DNA of 64,000 bases from Dielma fastidiosa (GCF_000313565.1 NZ_HE578927.1:168334-232333), one strand, 5' to 3'. Positions 25,073 to 35,972 are shown, numbered from the stretch's first letter. A program made the numbers and translations. The notes: generated by a model not told the origin, from the sequence alone.

Positions 25073-25817
25073 TTTCATTCACCCTTAGACCTATTGGTAC
25101 AAGCATATCCGCTTCACAGAAGCTGCCATGCTCTCCCTTATCCCCATTAGCATGCTGACCATGATCGCTAATCAGCCAAATCATACCCTTTACATCACTC
25201 AACAGCTGTGAAAGCTGGCCATCAAGCCAAATCAGCTTATCAATAGCCTGTCTGCTCTGTGGGGAATAGTGATGACAGACATCGTCATAACCATGGATAT
25301 GTACAAAAATAAAATCATAATCAAGATTTTCCCGCATGCATGATAAGACTGCCTGATCACTGTCTTTTTCATCTCTTGGATTCAGAAGTGCTGACTGCTG
25401 GGTATAAAGAATCGTTCTTTCACCCTCAATATAGACACAGCGCCCCGGATATTCATCAAAGATGGTGGAGAGCTTCAAGCTGCGGTCGGCATGACTTTTA
25501 ATTTGATGCACAGAAGCATCGGCGCCGCTTAGCATGCTCGCTAAAGCCGTATTGGTAATCGGCGGCCAGCTGCTTAAAGCACAGGCTGTATTAAATGTAG
25601 AGAAATAAGGACATTGCGGCAGTGATGCTTTAAGCTGATGCCAGCCCAGACCATCAATATATAATACCAGCTGTTTCTTTTCAGAATATGACAGCCACAT
25701 ACTTTTCAATTCATCTAATCGCAGCAGTTTTTGGTCAATTTCACCAATTATCTCTTTTTCCTTGATCTGATCACTGATCTCACCGTCATGATAAATGATC
25801 CACCCTGACTTTTCCAT
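25065..25817 (-). CDS. Alkaline phosphatase superfamily / type I phosphodiesterase-like hydrolase
   Basis: A 250-residue cytosolic member of the nucleotide pyrophosphatase/phosphodiesterase clan. Metal and nucleophile motifs are visible: YIDGLGWHQL (metal Asp), PPITNTALASMLSG (Thr nucleophile), HIHGYDDVCHHYSP (Asp/His) and ISDHGQH (Asp-His). It is shorter than secreted family members and lacks a signal peptide. The start at 25817 has AAAGGGTGAT upstream; a longer frame adds 15 residues. It leads the four-gene overlapping set. The substrate may be a nucleotide or phosphonate; unknown. Confidence 0.75.
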   Translation of the reverse strand: MEKSGWIIYHDGEISDQIKEKEIIGEIDQKLLRLDELKSMWLSYSEKKQLVLYIDGLGWHQLKASLPQCPYFSTFNTACALSSWPPITNTALASMLSGADASVHQIKSHADRSLKLSTIFDEYPGRCVYIEGERTILYTQQSALLNPRDEKDSDQAVLSCMRENLDYDFIFVHIHGYDDVCHHYSPQSRQAIDKLIWLDGQLSQLLSDVKGMIWLISDHGQHANGDKGEHGSFCEADMLVPIGLRVNENE

Positions 25818-25865
25818 GCCATCACCCTTTGCTGACATATTATAACACAGACCAGCACGCAATCA

Positions 25866-25897
25866 AATAAAAAAGCCGATCTGTATAACCCAGATCA
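25866..25897 (-). terminator. Terminator after the iron-type alcohol dehydrogenase gene
   Basis: On the minus strand GCTGATCTG pairs with CAGATCGGC and is followed by TTTTTTATT. It separates the T-box operon from the phosphodiesterase operon. Confidence 0.85.
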
Positions 25898-25904
25898 GCA
25901 CTGA

Positions 25905-26972
25905 TTATGCGGTAAAGTCCTCTAGCTTTTCAATTGCCTGACGAAGATTTTCTTCCGTGACTTTAATTGCCGATACATTCACATCCGGCACCTGTGAAGC
26001 TCTTTTTAATACGCCGTCAAGATCTGCCATCGTGCAGTCAAGATCTGCAAGCCGCGTCGGCAGTTTAACACTTTGATAGAATGGCAGCAGCTTTTGCAGC
26101 TCATCAAGCTTATCATCCAGCATCAATTGAACTAATAATCCATAAGAAACAATTTCACCATGCAGATGCTTTTCTTCAACCTTTTTCAAGGTCGTAAAGC
26201 CATAGCACATCGCATGAGCTACCACACTGTTATAATCATTAATTACATAATTAGAAACAAGGCCGGTTGATACGATGATGGCCAGTACCGTTTCCTCTAA
26301 GGCCTTAGAATTTCGATTTGCCTGACAGTCAGCAAGCGCCGCCGCACCATAACGGACCAATGGATCACCGCACAATACAGATAATGTTACCCCCACATTA
26401 TTCGCATGATCCAATTCACGGCCGCGGGAGCTGAATTCCGGTTCATAGCCCTTAGCTAACGTATCTCCAATGCCTGCCCAAAGATATACATCCGGTGCTT
26501 CCGCTATCACTTGTGTATTAATAAATGTATGATGCGCGGGCCGATCACGGTGATAGAGGTTTTTAAATACCCCGTTAGGTTCATACATCGCACAGACAGA
26601 AGTTACCGCCGCACACGTTCCCGCGATGGTTGGGAAATTAAACAGCTTTTTATTCATTTGATCACTTAAGACCTTGCATGTATCCAATGCCTTGCCGCCG
26701 CCAAAAGCAAAAATCATATCCGCTGCCTGTACCGCTGCGTTCTGTTTCAGCATTTCCACATTTTCATAAGCGGCTTCACCGCCATACCATAAAGTATCCA
26801 AAATCTCTATCGTACTGTCCTTTAAAGCTTCTTTCAACAGATGGCAGGCTTTAGCCAATGCCCGATGACCGCCGATACAGACTGCCTTATTGCCATAATC
26901 CTTGCAGATTTCTGCTGCTTCTTGATAAACATCCGTACCGACACTATAACTTGGTAAAAATACATTCGACAT
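25905..26972 (-). CDS. Iron-containing alcohol dehydrogenase, glycerol-dehydrogenase-like
   Basis: A 355-residue NAD(P)-dependent dehydrogenase of the group III/GldA type. The coenzyme-binding FAFGGGKALDTCK is near residue 90; likely metal ligands lie in ELDHANN, SVVAHAMCYGF and EKHLHGEIV. The substrate could be a polyol or a hydroxy/keto compound. It is second in a two-gene operon 17 bases after a BASS-family transporter and under an Ile-type T-box, which suggests it acts on an organic acid or alcohol linked to isoleucine supply rather than glycerol. That last step is inference. Confidence 0.8.
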   Translation of the reverse strand: MSNVFLPSYSVGTDVYQEAAEICKDYGNKAVCIGGHRALAKACHLLKEALKDSTIEILDTLWYGGEAAYENVEMLKQNAAVQAADMIFAFGGGKALDTCKVLSDQMNKKLFNFPTIAGTCAAVTSVCAMYEPNGVFKNLYHRDRPAHHTFINTQVIAEAPDVYLWAGIGDTLAKGYEPEFSSRGRELDHANNVGVTLSVLCGDPLVRYGAAALADCQANRNSKALEETVLAIIVSTGLVSNYVINDYNSVVAHAMCYGFTTLKKVEEKHLHGEIVSYGLLVQLMLDDKLDELQKLLPFYQSVKLPTRLADLDCTMADLDGVLKRASQVPDVNVSAIKVTEENLRQAIEKLEDFTA

Positions 26973-26989
26973 AATAGTTCCTCACTTTC

Positions 26990-27994
26990 TTAAGCCTTTG
27001 CCGCTTCGGCTTCTAATTCAGGCATCGCCTTTCTTGATTCCTGCTTCTCAAGCGGCATAGATGCGTATACATTAGCCAATACGGAGCCAGAAATCTGATG
27101 AGCTACAGTGGCTACCGCTGCCGGCAGCGCACATAAAGGATTGGCAAACTGTCCGGCCAAACCTACCGCAAGGCCTGAATTCTGTAAACCTACCTCAATC
27201 GAGATGGCTCTTTTCTTAGTCGTCTCTAAGCCAAGCAGCCGGGCAAACAGCCAGCCGACGCCAAAGCCCAGCCAGTTATGCAGACAAACCGCCGCAATCA
27301 CCATTAAACCAGAAGTTATTAAACGCTGAGCATTCGGAGCCACACACATACCGACAATTGTCACAATGCTTAAGACGCTGACCATAACTAAGACTTTATC
27401 AAACTGCTTAACGGCATCCCCGGCTAACCGATGCACTAATACACCCGCCGCAATCGGTACTAATACGACCTGAACAATACTCAGCAGCATTGTCAGCATA
27501 TTTACCTCAACCCATTGGCCCGCTAAAACATAAGTAAGCAAAGGGGTAAGCAGCGGCGCAAGCAAGGTCGATACCATTGTCATGCCAACTGATAACGGCA
27601 CATCTCCCTTGGCTAAGTAGGTCATTACATTACTTGCCGTACCGCCGGGACAAGTTCCCAAAAGCACTAAGCCAACCGCTAACCCGCTGTCAAGATTTAA
27701 TCCCTTGGCCAGCAGGAAGGCTCCCAGCGGCATAATCGTAAATTGAGCCAGACAGCCAATCAGCACATCCTTCGGTCTTGAAAAAACAATTTTGAAATCA
27801 TTCAGCTCCAATGTCATGCCCATACCAAACATAATTACCCCTAATAAAACATTAGTCAGTGACTGCCCCGCTACCTTGATTTGAGCGACAGCCGTGAAGA
27901 AGGAAGGCTGAATCAGTGAAAAAGCCGCAACAGCCAATACGATCCATGCCATGTACTTCCCTAAAAAATCACTTAAACGGTTTACGAATTTCAT
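26990..27994 (-). CDS. Bile acid:sodium symporter family (BASS) transporter
   Basis: A 334-residue integral membrane protein with about ten hydrophobic helices. The family signatures MFGMGMTLELNDF, GTCPGGTASNVMTYLAKGDVPLSVGMT and the EVGLQNSGLAVGLA crossing motif are present. Bacterial BASS proteins carry organic anions with sodium; PanS transports ketopantoate and plant BASS2 pyruvate, so a keto acid is as likely as a bile acid. GGAGGAAATGTAA precedes the ATG. First gene behind the T-box leader. Confidence 0.85.
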   Translation of the reverse strand: MKFVNRLSDFLGKYMAWIVLAVAAFSLIQPSFFTAVAQIKVAGQSLTNVLLGVIMFGMGMTLELNDFKIVFSRPKDVLIGCLAQFTIMPLGAFLLAKGLNLDSGLAVGLVLLGTCPGGTASNVMTYLAKGDVPLSVGMTMVSTLLAPLLTPLLTYVLAGQWVEVNMLTMLLSIVQVVLVPIAAGVLVHRLAGDAVKQFDKVLVMVSVLSIVTIVGMCVAPNAQRLITSGLMVIAAVCLHNWLGFGVGWLFARLLGLETTKKRAISIEVGLQNSGLAVGLAGQFANPLCALPAAVATVAHQISGSVLANVYASMPLEKQESRKAMPELEAEAAKA

Positions 27995-28016
27995 TTACAT
28001 TTCCTCCTGTAATAAC

Positions 28017-28290
28017 AAAAAAAGGCTTTATCTCTAAGAGACAAAACCTTTGGTTCTGCGGTACCACTCCAATTACTGTCAAAGACAGTCACTCTTCTGA
28101 CATCTCCGGAAAAATCCTTTTAATGCAGAACACCGTAACGAGTGTTAATCGTTCTAACTTACTTGAACCCTTTCAGCAGACTGTTCATGGGTGATTTTCC
28201 TAAACCTGACGCTCTCTGTTTTTCACCGGTCAACAGCTCTCTGTGCAGCGTCCTTGCTTAGTACTCTTCCCAATCATCACATTTGTTATG
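28017..28290 (-). ncRNA. T-box riboswitch, isoleucine-type specifier
   Basis: A minus-strand leader of about 270 nt ahead of the BASS transporter. It has AGAGAG-CTGT...GGTG-AAA-ACAG in the apical part of stem I, an AGTA/GAAA specifier-loop (loop E) pair, the T-box AATTGGAGTGGTACCGC at 28058-28074 and a following terminator (AAGGTTTTGTCTC...GAGATAAAGCCTT then T-run). Aligning the specifier loop to the known glyQS layout (GAAA-specifier-A) places the specifier at 28193-28195 as ATC, isoleucine. UGGU in the T-box bulge fits a tRNA with discriminator A. Uncharged tRNA-Ile would allow read-through. Confidence 0.88.
28058..28074 (-). promoter_or_regulatory. T-box antiterminator core
   Basis: Reads AATTGGAGTGGTACCGC on the minus strand, matching the conserved T-box sequence that pairs with the tRNA 3' end. 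Confidence 0.9.
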
Positions 28291-28296
28291 GTCTCT

Positions 28297-28324
28297 ATTA
28301 TACAGGAATGAAAACGATTGTCAA
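28297..28324 (-). promoter_or_regulatory. Promoter of the T-box operon
   Basis: On the minus strand TTGACA (28319-28324) and TATAAT (28297-28302) are spaced by 16 bases, both at consensus. Confidence 0.85.
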
Positions 28325-28399
28325 CAACTTTATTGAATATTTTCAGAAAACAATTTATATTATTTTCTTATATTTTCATAAACTTTACATGAATAACTC

Positions 28400-28427
28400 T
28401 TGCAGTTTAGCCAATATTCACTATAAT
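28400..28427 (+). promoter_or_regulatory. Promoter of tRNA-Thr
   Basis: TTGCAG at 28400-28405 and TATAAT at 28422-28427 are spaced by 16 bases and end 11 bases before the tRNA. Confidence 0.65.
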
Positions 28428-28438
28428 AATATTTAGCT

Positions 28439-28513
28439 GCCGTCTTAGCTCAGGGGTAGAGCAACTCCATGGTAAGGAGTAGGTCGGAGGTTCAATTCCT
28501 CTAGACGGCACCA
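28439..28513 (+). tRNA. tRNA-Thr (GGT)
   Basis: A cloverleaf with acceptor arms GCCGTCT/AGACGGC, D-arm AGCTC...GAGC, anticodon stem ACTCC/GGAGT with loop ATGGTAA (anticodon GGT), T-arm with GGTTCAATTCC, discriminator A and encoded CCA. It stands alone with its own promoter and terminator. Confidence 0.96.
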
Positions 28514-28525
28514 TTTAATTATATC

Positions 28526-28551
28526 ATCAGCCAAAACGGCTGATTTTTTTT
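28526..28551 (+). terminator. Terminator of tRNA-Thr
   Basis: ATCAGCC pairs with GGCTGAT around AAAAC and is followed by a T-run. Confidence 0.9.
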
Positions 28552-28560
28552 GCTTATTAT

Positions 28561-28587
28561 TTAAAAAAACGGGGATATCCCCGTTTA
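28561..28587 (-). terminator. Terminator of the secreted serine hydrolase gene
   Basis: On the minus strand AAACGGGGAT pairs with ATCCCCGTTT and is followed by TTTTAAATA, overlapping the stop codon. Confidence 0.9.
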
Positions 28588-30615
28588 ATCTTTGATTTCT
28601 ACTTTGAAACGCGCACCGGCATCACCCATAAACAAGATGTAACAGCCTGCTCCTAATGGGAAAGATTCCGGCTTGCTGTTCACTGAATTAAGCACAGCCA
28701 TGCCTGTACTGTCATAAACTACATAGCCTGCATTCTCAGGTACTGTAATAGAAATGTTTTTGCCTTCATATTCAGGTCCGGCATAGTAATATTGATTATA
28801 ACCCTTATCATTGATACGAACGCTGAAGCTGTCACGGTGAACTTCCTTGATTGCATCTTCACTGACAAACAGGTTATCATTTAACTTCATATATTCAATA
28901 CCATCCTCTTTATAGAAAGAGATGATACCGACATCACGGCTGCCGCTCATTGGAATTTCAATTTCAGGAACCGCTGTATTCGCATCGATTACCCGATAAC
29001 AAGATAAGTAATTGCCCTTTAATGCAACACTGGTTACCGGCAGAACGGTTGCGACTACCTGTGATGTATATTTATTTAGGATGCTCAGATAGCCTTTATC
29101 TTCACGAGCCGCCCATGCCTTTGCGACAGAGTCGCTCAATTCGGACAATTCAACTTTCTGAGCAAAATAGGAATGCTCATGAACACGTCCGATGCCCGGC
29201 AATTCAGAAGCACCGTTGACATTCAGATAGGTATTTCCGTTTTGTTCCATGAAATACATAGCCAAATTACCAGTAGGATCCACAAACTGTCCGTCACCGA
29301 CATAAATCATTGTAGCTGCCTGCTCGTTGCCTTCAAGATAAGCATTTTTATAAGTAAGCAAACCATCATCACTTAAATCAACCCGATAAATACCACCGAA
29401 GTTAGCGTAATAACCTTCATATTTCTTCAAATCGCCATCCAGTGCTTTCTGAACCGGCTGACTTGGCACCGGCAATGTTTCCGCGCCTTTAATGATGCCT
29501 TTTTCATATAGACGATCCATTAACAGCTGAGTCGCTAATATCTGATCATACAAGCTGCTGCCGCCGGAAGAAGTTACTGCCGCTGCCATATTGTATTCAG
29601 GCAGAACAATCAATGAGCTATGCATTAAAAGTGTATCGCCGCCTTTAACACCCGCCTGGATGCCATAGCTGGCAAATGGATCAAGATTTACTGAATCCCA
29701 GCCCAGACCAAAATTAATAATATTCGGCTCATCCGCCAGCCACTGACCGCGCAGATATTCTTTCTGGAAGGTTGCCTTCTTGCTTTCCGCTGACAGCAAT
29801 GAATTATTCTTCATATAAATCTGCGCAAATTTACAAAGCTCTTCAGCCGTAGAATAAATACCGCCGGTACCGATGATATTCGCGTTATCAACACCGTTGG
29901 CCAGCATTGGCGTATTTGGATAGTAAGTCTTCGCTACTAAAGAACGGTCAAAATCATCTAACGGTGTCTTAGTATGCGTTAAGCCTAAAGGCTCCGTAAT
30001 ATTTTTGCGGATATACTCAGTAAATGATTCACCGCTGACCTTTTCAATGACGATCTCCGCCAAGGTAAAGGAATCATTGCTGTAAACCGAATAAGCACCC
30101 GGATCAGCCTTTAATTCCTGTTCGCGCAGATCCTTTAAAAAGCTGTCATGCGCCTGGGTATCATTATCATTAAACAAAAAGCCATTCAGATATGTGCTGC
30201 CCATCAAACCTGATGAATGATTCAGCAGCATTCTGACCGTAATCTTACGGTAACGGCTGTCCTTCATTCTAAATTCAGGCACATAATCTTTGACAGGTTT
30301 ATCCAGATCAATCTTGCCTTCATCCACTAATTTCATAATTGAAGCGGTCACAAACATTTTGCTTGTTGAGCCAATCGTATACATGTTATCCTTTGTCAAT
30401 AATCGATTCTCGGATTTACTGTATACACCTGATGTACCGCTGGTGATGATTTCACCATTATCTATCAGCGCATACTGTAAACTCGTTACACCGTAATTTT
30501 GAATCAGCGTATCGGCCATTGTCTGAACGCTGTCTGAAGCAGCCTGAACATTCATACTGAACAATGAACTGAACGCTAAAACTCCGGCTAATAAAAAAGA
30601 GAGCGTTTTTTTCAT
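28585..30615 (-). CDS. Secreted beta-lactamase-fold serine hydrolase
   Basis: A 676-residue exported protein. Signal peptide 1-25 (MKKTLSFLLAGVLAFSSLF.. cut near VQA). Residues about 30-370 form a class C beta-lactamase/DD-peptidase-like domain: the SxxK nucleophile motif in IGSTSKMFVTASIMKLVDEG, YSN in VYSNDSFTLAEIV, and a late triad-like segment before ITSSGG. The C-terminal about 300 residues are beta-rich (DGLLTYKNAYLEGNEQ) with no anchor motif. Such proteins act on D-amino-acid peptides, esters or wall fragments; the substrate is unknown. Single gene with its own terminator. Confidence 0.85.
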   Translation of the reverse strand: MKKTLSFLLAGVLAFSSLFSMNVQAASDSVQTMADTLIQNYGVTSLQYALIDNGEIITSGTSGVYSKSENRLLTKDNMYTIGSTSKMFVTASIMKLVDEGKIDLDKPVKDYVPEFRMKDSRYRKITVRMLLNHSSGLMGSTYLNGFLFNDNDTQAHDSFLKDLREQELKADPGAYSVYSNDSFTLAEIVIEKVSGESFTEYIRKNITEPLGLTHTKTPLDDFDRSLVAKTYYPNTPMLANGVDNANIIGTGGIYSTAEELCKFAQIYMKNNSLLSAESKKATFQKEYLRGQWLADEPNIINFGLGWDSVNLDPFASYGIQAGVKGGDTLLMHSSLIVLPEYNMAAAVTSSGGSSLYDQILATQLLMDRLYEKGIIKGAETLPVPSQPVQKALDGDLKKYEGYYANFGGIYRVDLSDDGLLTYKNAYLEGNEQAATMIYVGDGQFVDPTGNLAMYFMEQNGNTYLNVNGASELPGIGRVHEHSYFAQKVELSELSDSVAKAWAAREDKGYLSILNKYTSQVVATVLPVTSVALKGNYLSCYRVIDANTAVPEIEIPMSGSRDVGIISFYKEDGIEYMKLNDNLFVSEDAIKEVHRDSFSVRINDKGYNQYYYAGPEYEGKNISITVPENAGYVVYDSTGMAVLNSVNSKPESFPLGAGCYILFMGDAGARFKVEIKD

Positions 30616-30723
30616 ATTTCCCTAATTCCTTTCTTTGTGACTATCATAGCACTATCCTCATTTTCTCACAATCTTTATGTCCAATTTGTCACATTTACAG
30701 AGTGATAACATCTTCAAAACATA

Positions 30724-30763
30724 GAAAAGGTTTGACCTACGCTTGTAAATCAAACCTTCTAAC
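30724..30763 (-). terminator. Terminator of the beta-glucoside operon
   Basis: On the minus strand AAGGTTTGA pairs with TCAAACCTT around a 14-base loop and is followed by TTCTAT, about 25 bases after the NagB-like gene. Confidence 0.7.
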
Positions 30764-30786
30764 TGCTGATCGATGCATTCTTGTTT

Positions 30787-32981
<2,195 letters not shown>

Positions 32982-32985
32982 CTAA

Positions 32986-34383
32986 TTAAAATAGATTCTT
33001 TTTTTCAGCTTCAATCGCCCGTTCGTCTTTTTTAATATCTTCATCAAAGCCTAAAACATAAGTCAATACTGCTGTTAATACAAAGCCGATCGCACTGCCG
33101 GCAAGAACGATCGGAATCGTGCCTGTATATACCGGTAATGAAATTAACGCGGGCATCGCAAAGCTTAATGCCTTTGCACCCATCGCCGCTACAAACGCGC
33201 CGGAAACACCGCCGCCGATGCATAAAGCAGCCAACGGACGTTTAAAGCGGAAAGCTACACCATATAAAGCTGGTTCAGTAATACCGATTGCTGCGGAAAT
33301 AAAGGATGAGAAATTAGCTGCCTTGTTTGATTCCTTCTTTGCCTTTAAGAAAGCGCCGAAGCACATACCCGCTGCTGATACAGTCGCGACACAATGTACG
33401 GGACCCAGCATGTCATAACCCAATGTTTCAATGTTGTTAATCATGATTGGTGACATCGTCATATGCGTACCGGTAAATACCATCAGCGGACGGGTGAAGC
33501 CGTCAACGAAGCCGCCGACCATTGGTGCAATATCAAACAGCCATTTAAAGAAATTGCCAATATAAATACCAATGTTATAACCCAGCGGGCCAAACAGCAT
33601 TAAGCTCAGCGGCGTCATGACTAATAAAACAACAACCGGAACTAACACAACTCTTAAAAAGCTTGGCGATACTTTAGAAATCCAGCGGTGAACATAACTC
33701 ATCACCCATACAGACAGCATAATAGGAATTACACTGGATGAATATTTTACTAAATAAAAGCTGATGCCAAACGCGCTCACCTGCGTACCGGCATTATTAA
33801 TAATCGTTGGATACATATAAATACCCGCTAAAATTAAGGCCATAATCTCATTCGTTTTAAAACGTTTTGCACTCGTATAAGCTAACAGGAACGGCAGGAA
33901 GTAGAAAGTCGCATCACTGGCCGCGTTCAGCATCAAATACAGACCGGTTGATGTATCCAGCAAGCTGTATGTAGTCAGTAAGGTTAAAATACCCTTTAAA
34001 ATACCAGCCCCGGCAAAAGCGGTAACAACGGGTGCAAAACAGCCGCTGACTACTTCAAAAATCGCACCGGGACGGAATTTCTTCTTCCCTTGATTGTCAG
34101 CATCCAGGTTTTCATTTAACGCTTCCATCTTTTCAATTCCCGCCAAACTACATAATTCAGCATAAACATCAGGAACGGTTTGACCGATAATAATCTGGAA
34201 CTGTCCGTTTTGCGCCATCGTTCCTAATACACCTTCTGTATTTTCAATTTGCTGCTTCTGAATCAGACTTTCATCCTTTAAAGTAAAACGAAGTCTTGTC
34301 ATACAATGAACTAAGCTTGTGATGTTGGCTTTACCGCCAATCCCCTGCAGAATATCCTCTGCCATTTTTTTACTGTTTTTCAT
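32986..34383 (-). CDS. PTS beta-glucoside-type transporter, EIIBC
   Basis: A 465-residue permease. Residues 1 to about 85 are the EIIB domain with the phosphorylated Cys in LVHCMTRLRFTLKD; the rest is EIIC with about ten membrane helices (ATAGITEPALYG-like segment ISAAIGITEPALYGVAFRFKRPL). No EIIA domain is fused; a separate gene supplies it. It takes up and phosphorylates beta-glucosides. The ATG at 34383 has AAGGAT upstream and is preferred over one seven codons earlier. Behind a second RAT/terminator switch. Confidence 0.93.
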   Translation of the reverse strand: MKNSKKMAEDILQGIGGKANITSLVHCMTRLRFTLKDESLIQKQQIENTEGVLGTMAQNGQFQIIIGQTVPDVYAELCSLAGIEKMEALNENLDADNQGKKKFRPGAIFEVVSGCFAPVVTAFAGAGILKGILTLLTTYSLLDTSTGLYLMLNAASDATFYFLPFLLAYTSAKRFKTNEIMALILAGIYMYPTIINNAGTQVSAFGISFYLVKYSSSVIPIMLSVWVMSYVHRWISKVSPSFLRVVLVPVVVLLVMTPLSLMLFGPLGYNIGIYIGNFFKWLFDIAPMVGGFVDGFTRPLMVFTGTHMTMSPIMINNIETLGYDMLGPVHCVATVSAAGMCFGAFLKAKKESNKAANFSSFISAAIGITEPALYGVAFRFKRPLAALCIGGGVSGAFVAAMGAKALSFAMPALISLPVYTGTIPIVLAGSAIGFVLTAVLTYVLGFDEDIKKDERAIEAEKKNLF

Positions 34384-34444
34384 GGTTTCATCCTTTCTTA
34401 CCATCTATGCAATCGGACTATGGACGTCACACAGTCCTGTTTTT

Positions 34445-34530
34445 GCCAAAATAAAACCCCAGCAGAGCAGAGCGCAGATTCTACCTGTTCAGGCTAATCA
34501 TACGCTTTACGGATCTGCTGAGGTAATGCC
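34445..34530 (-). terminator. Conditional terminator before the EIIBC gene
   Basis: On the minus strand CCTCAGCAGA pairs with TCTGCTGGGG and is followed by TTTTATTTT. The 5' arm overlaps the RAT sequence, so antitermination would block it. Confidence 0.7.
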
Positions 34531-34546
34531 CTATTGGTTACAATCC
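34522..34546 (-). promoter_or_regulatory. RAT antiterminator site 2
   Basis: Begins GGATTGTAACC and ends GGCATTACC on the minus strand, the ribonucleic antiterminator pattern bound by BglG/LicT proteins. It overlaps the stop codon (TAG at 34531-34533) of the antiterminator gene itself. Confidence 0.75.
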
Positions 34547-35367
34547 TCACGCGCACACAATCGATTGATGTGCAGCATTAAATATAAAACTTCTTCATCG
34601 CTGGGATGCCAGCTTAAGGTATCTTCAAAATATTTCTGAATATCCAGCGCACAGGCATAACTCATCGGATATTCCTCTTTCATACTCTGAAACAGGCGGC
34701 TGTTCTCACTGGTTATGCTTGAATTGCTTTCCTTCCTTTTAAATAAATACTGCATATGCGATACAAAGCGGGAGTAATTAAAACTATCACGCCGGATCGG
34801 CATATCGTAACATGCTTCAATGATTTTTGTCACCTTATCGATGACCTTATCACTGTCATAGTCTAAAACGGTATTCACTGGCTGTTCCTCCGCATTTATT
34901 AAATGCAGGGCAATGCTGTATGCCTCTGTTTCAGCCAGATAAACATGAAGCCGCCGGCGAATTTCTTTAAGTGCAAATTTCCCGACTGCTACCTCTTTTT
35001 CATAGAGATGGGATAATTCATAATAAAGCGGCAGCTTAATTTCAATTCCCTTGCGAATTCTCTCAATCGCAAAATTAATATGATCAGCCAAGGTGAATAC
35101 CACATTCGGATTCAAATTGCTTTCAATGCAATTACGGGCATAATCAATAATAACTGCGCAAACCTCAAAGATTGATTCATCGATTTCCTGAACAAGTCCG
35201 AAATAATTGGGGTCAACACCATAATAAGTTCGGGTAATCAGTGATAAATCAAGTAATTCATATGGCATGGCTGGAAATCCGATACCTTTGCCAAATGCGA
35301 TCAGCTCATGTTCATTGTTATCCAAACATACGGCAACATTGTTATTGATTTTTTTAATAACCTTCAT
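34531..35367 (-). CDS. BglG/LicT-family transcription antiterminator
   Basis: A 278-residue antiterminator: N-terminal RNA-binding CAT domain (residues 1-55, MKVIKKINNNVAVCLDNNEHELIAFGKGIGF) and two PRD domains with regulatory His residues (ADHINFAIER near 100, AYSIALHLINAEE near 155, LMLHINRL near 268). It binds the two RAT sites in this operon when dephosphorylated by the beta-glucoside PTS. The start at 35367 has AAAGGAG upstream. Co-transcribed after the EIIA gene. Confidence 0.93.
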   Translation of the reverse strand: MKVIKKINNNVAVCLDNNEHELIAFGKGIGFPAMPYELLDLSLITRTYYGVDPNYFGLVQEIDESIFEVCAVIIDYARNCIESNLNPNVVFTLADHINFAIERIRKGIEIKLPLYYELSHLYEKEVAVGKFALKEIRRRLHVYLAETEAYSIALHLINAEEQPVNTVLDYDSDKVIDKVTKIIEACYDMPIRRDSFNYSRFVSHMQYLFKRKESNSSITSENSRLFQSMKEEYPMSYACALDIQKYFEDTLSWHPSDEEVLYLMLHINRLCAREDCNQ

Positions 35368-35389
35368 GAGTCTGACTCCTTTCACAGCA

Positions 35390-35875
35390 CTATTTCTGAC
35401 AGGTGATAACTACTGTTTCGCCTATCCTTACTTTATCGTTAATATGCTGAGTTGTCAACGTAAAATCATTACCATTTGTAATAATCATCGGGGTTGTCAG
35501 ATCGACGTTTTCAGCTTCTAAATACGGCCGGTCAAGCTGGATAACAGGCGTGCCTTTTTTCACCCGCTGATTCTGTGTTACCAAAGCTTTCAGACCTTTG
35601 CCATTCAAATTCACGGTATCTAAACCAATATGTACCAGAATTTCAGCGCCGTTCTCCGCCTTCAGACCAAACGCGTGATTGGTATTCGCAATCATGATGA
35701 TTTCACCGTCACATGGCGCGCAGACCACATCCTCATTGAATCTAAATGCGACACCGTCGCCCATCATCCTTGATGAGAATACTTGATCTGCCACATCATC
35801 CAGGCTGATACATTCACCATTTACCGGTGCATAGCATTGGTTATCAATCACTTTTTTCTTAAACAGATTAAACAT
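35390..35875 (-). CDS. PTS glucose-type EIIA component
   Basis: A 161-residue EIIA of the Crr family. Active-site regions NHAFGLKAENGAEILVHIGLDTVNLNGKG contain the two expected histidines. It feeds phosphate to the separate EIIBC encoded downstream; splitting IIA from IIBC is common in this class. First gene of the operon, just behind RAT site 1 and its terminator. AGGAGG lies eight bases before the ATG. Confidence 0.93.
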   Translation of the reverse strand: MFNLFKKKVIDNQCYAPVNGECISLDDVADQVFSSRMMGDGVAFRFNEDVVCAPCDGEIIMIANTNHAFGLKAENGAEILVHIGLDTVNLNGKGLKALVTQNQRVKKGTPVIQLDRPYLEAENVDLTTPMIITNGNDFTLTTQHINDKVRIGETVVITCQK

Positions 35876-35897
35876 TTATTCACCTCCTGATAAACAA

Positions 35898-35972
35898 TAA
35901 AAAACTCTTCAATGCAGACACATAAAACAAACAGATTCCTGTTTGTCCTAAGGTAATGCCTCGAAGAGTAAC
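35898..35972 (-). terminator. Conditional terminator before the EIIA gene
   Basis: On the minus strand CTCTTCGAGGCA pairs with TGCATTGAAGAG and is followed by TTTTTTATT. The 5' arm lies inside RAT site 1. A second small hairpin (CAAACAG/CTGTTTG) sits in the loop. Confidence 0.75.

Noticed and set aside
25905-27994. Reading the BASS transporter and dehydrogenase as a bile-acid uptake and modification operon
   Set aside because: The Ile-type T-box argues for control by amino-acid supply, and the dehydrogenase is of the iron/glycerol type, not a hydroxysteroid dehydrogenase.
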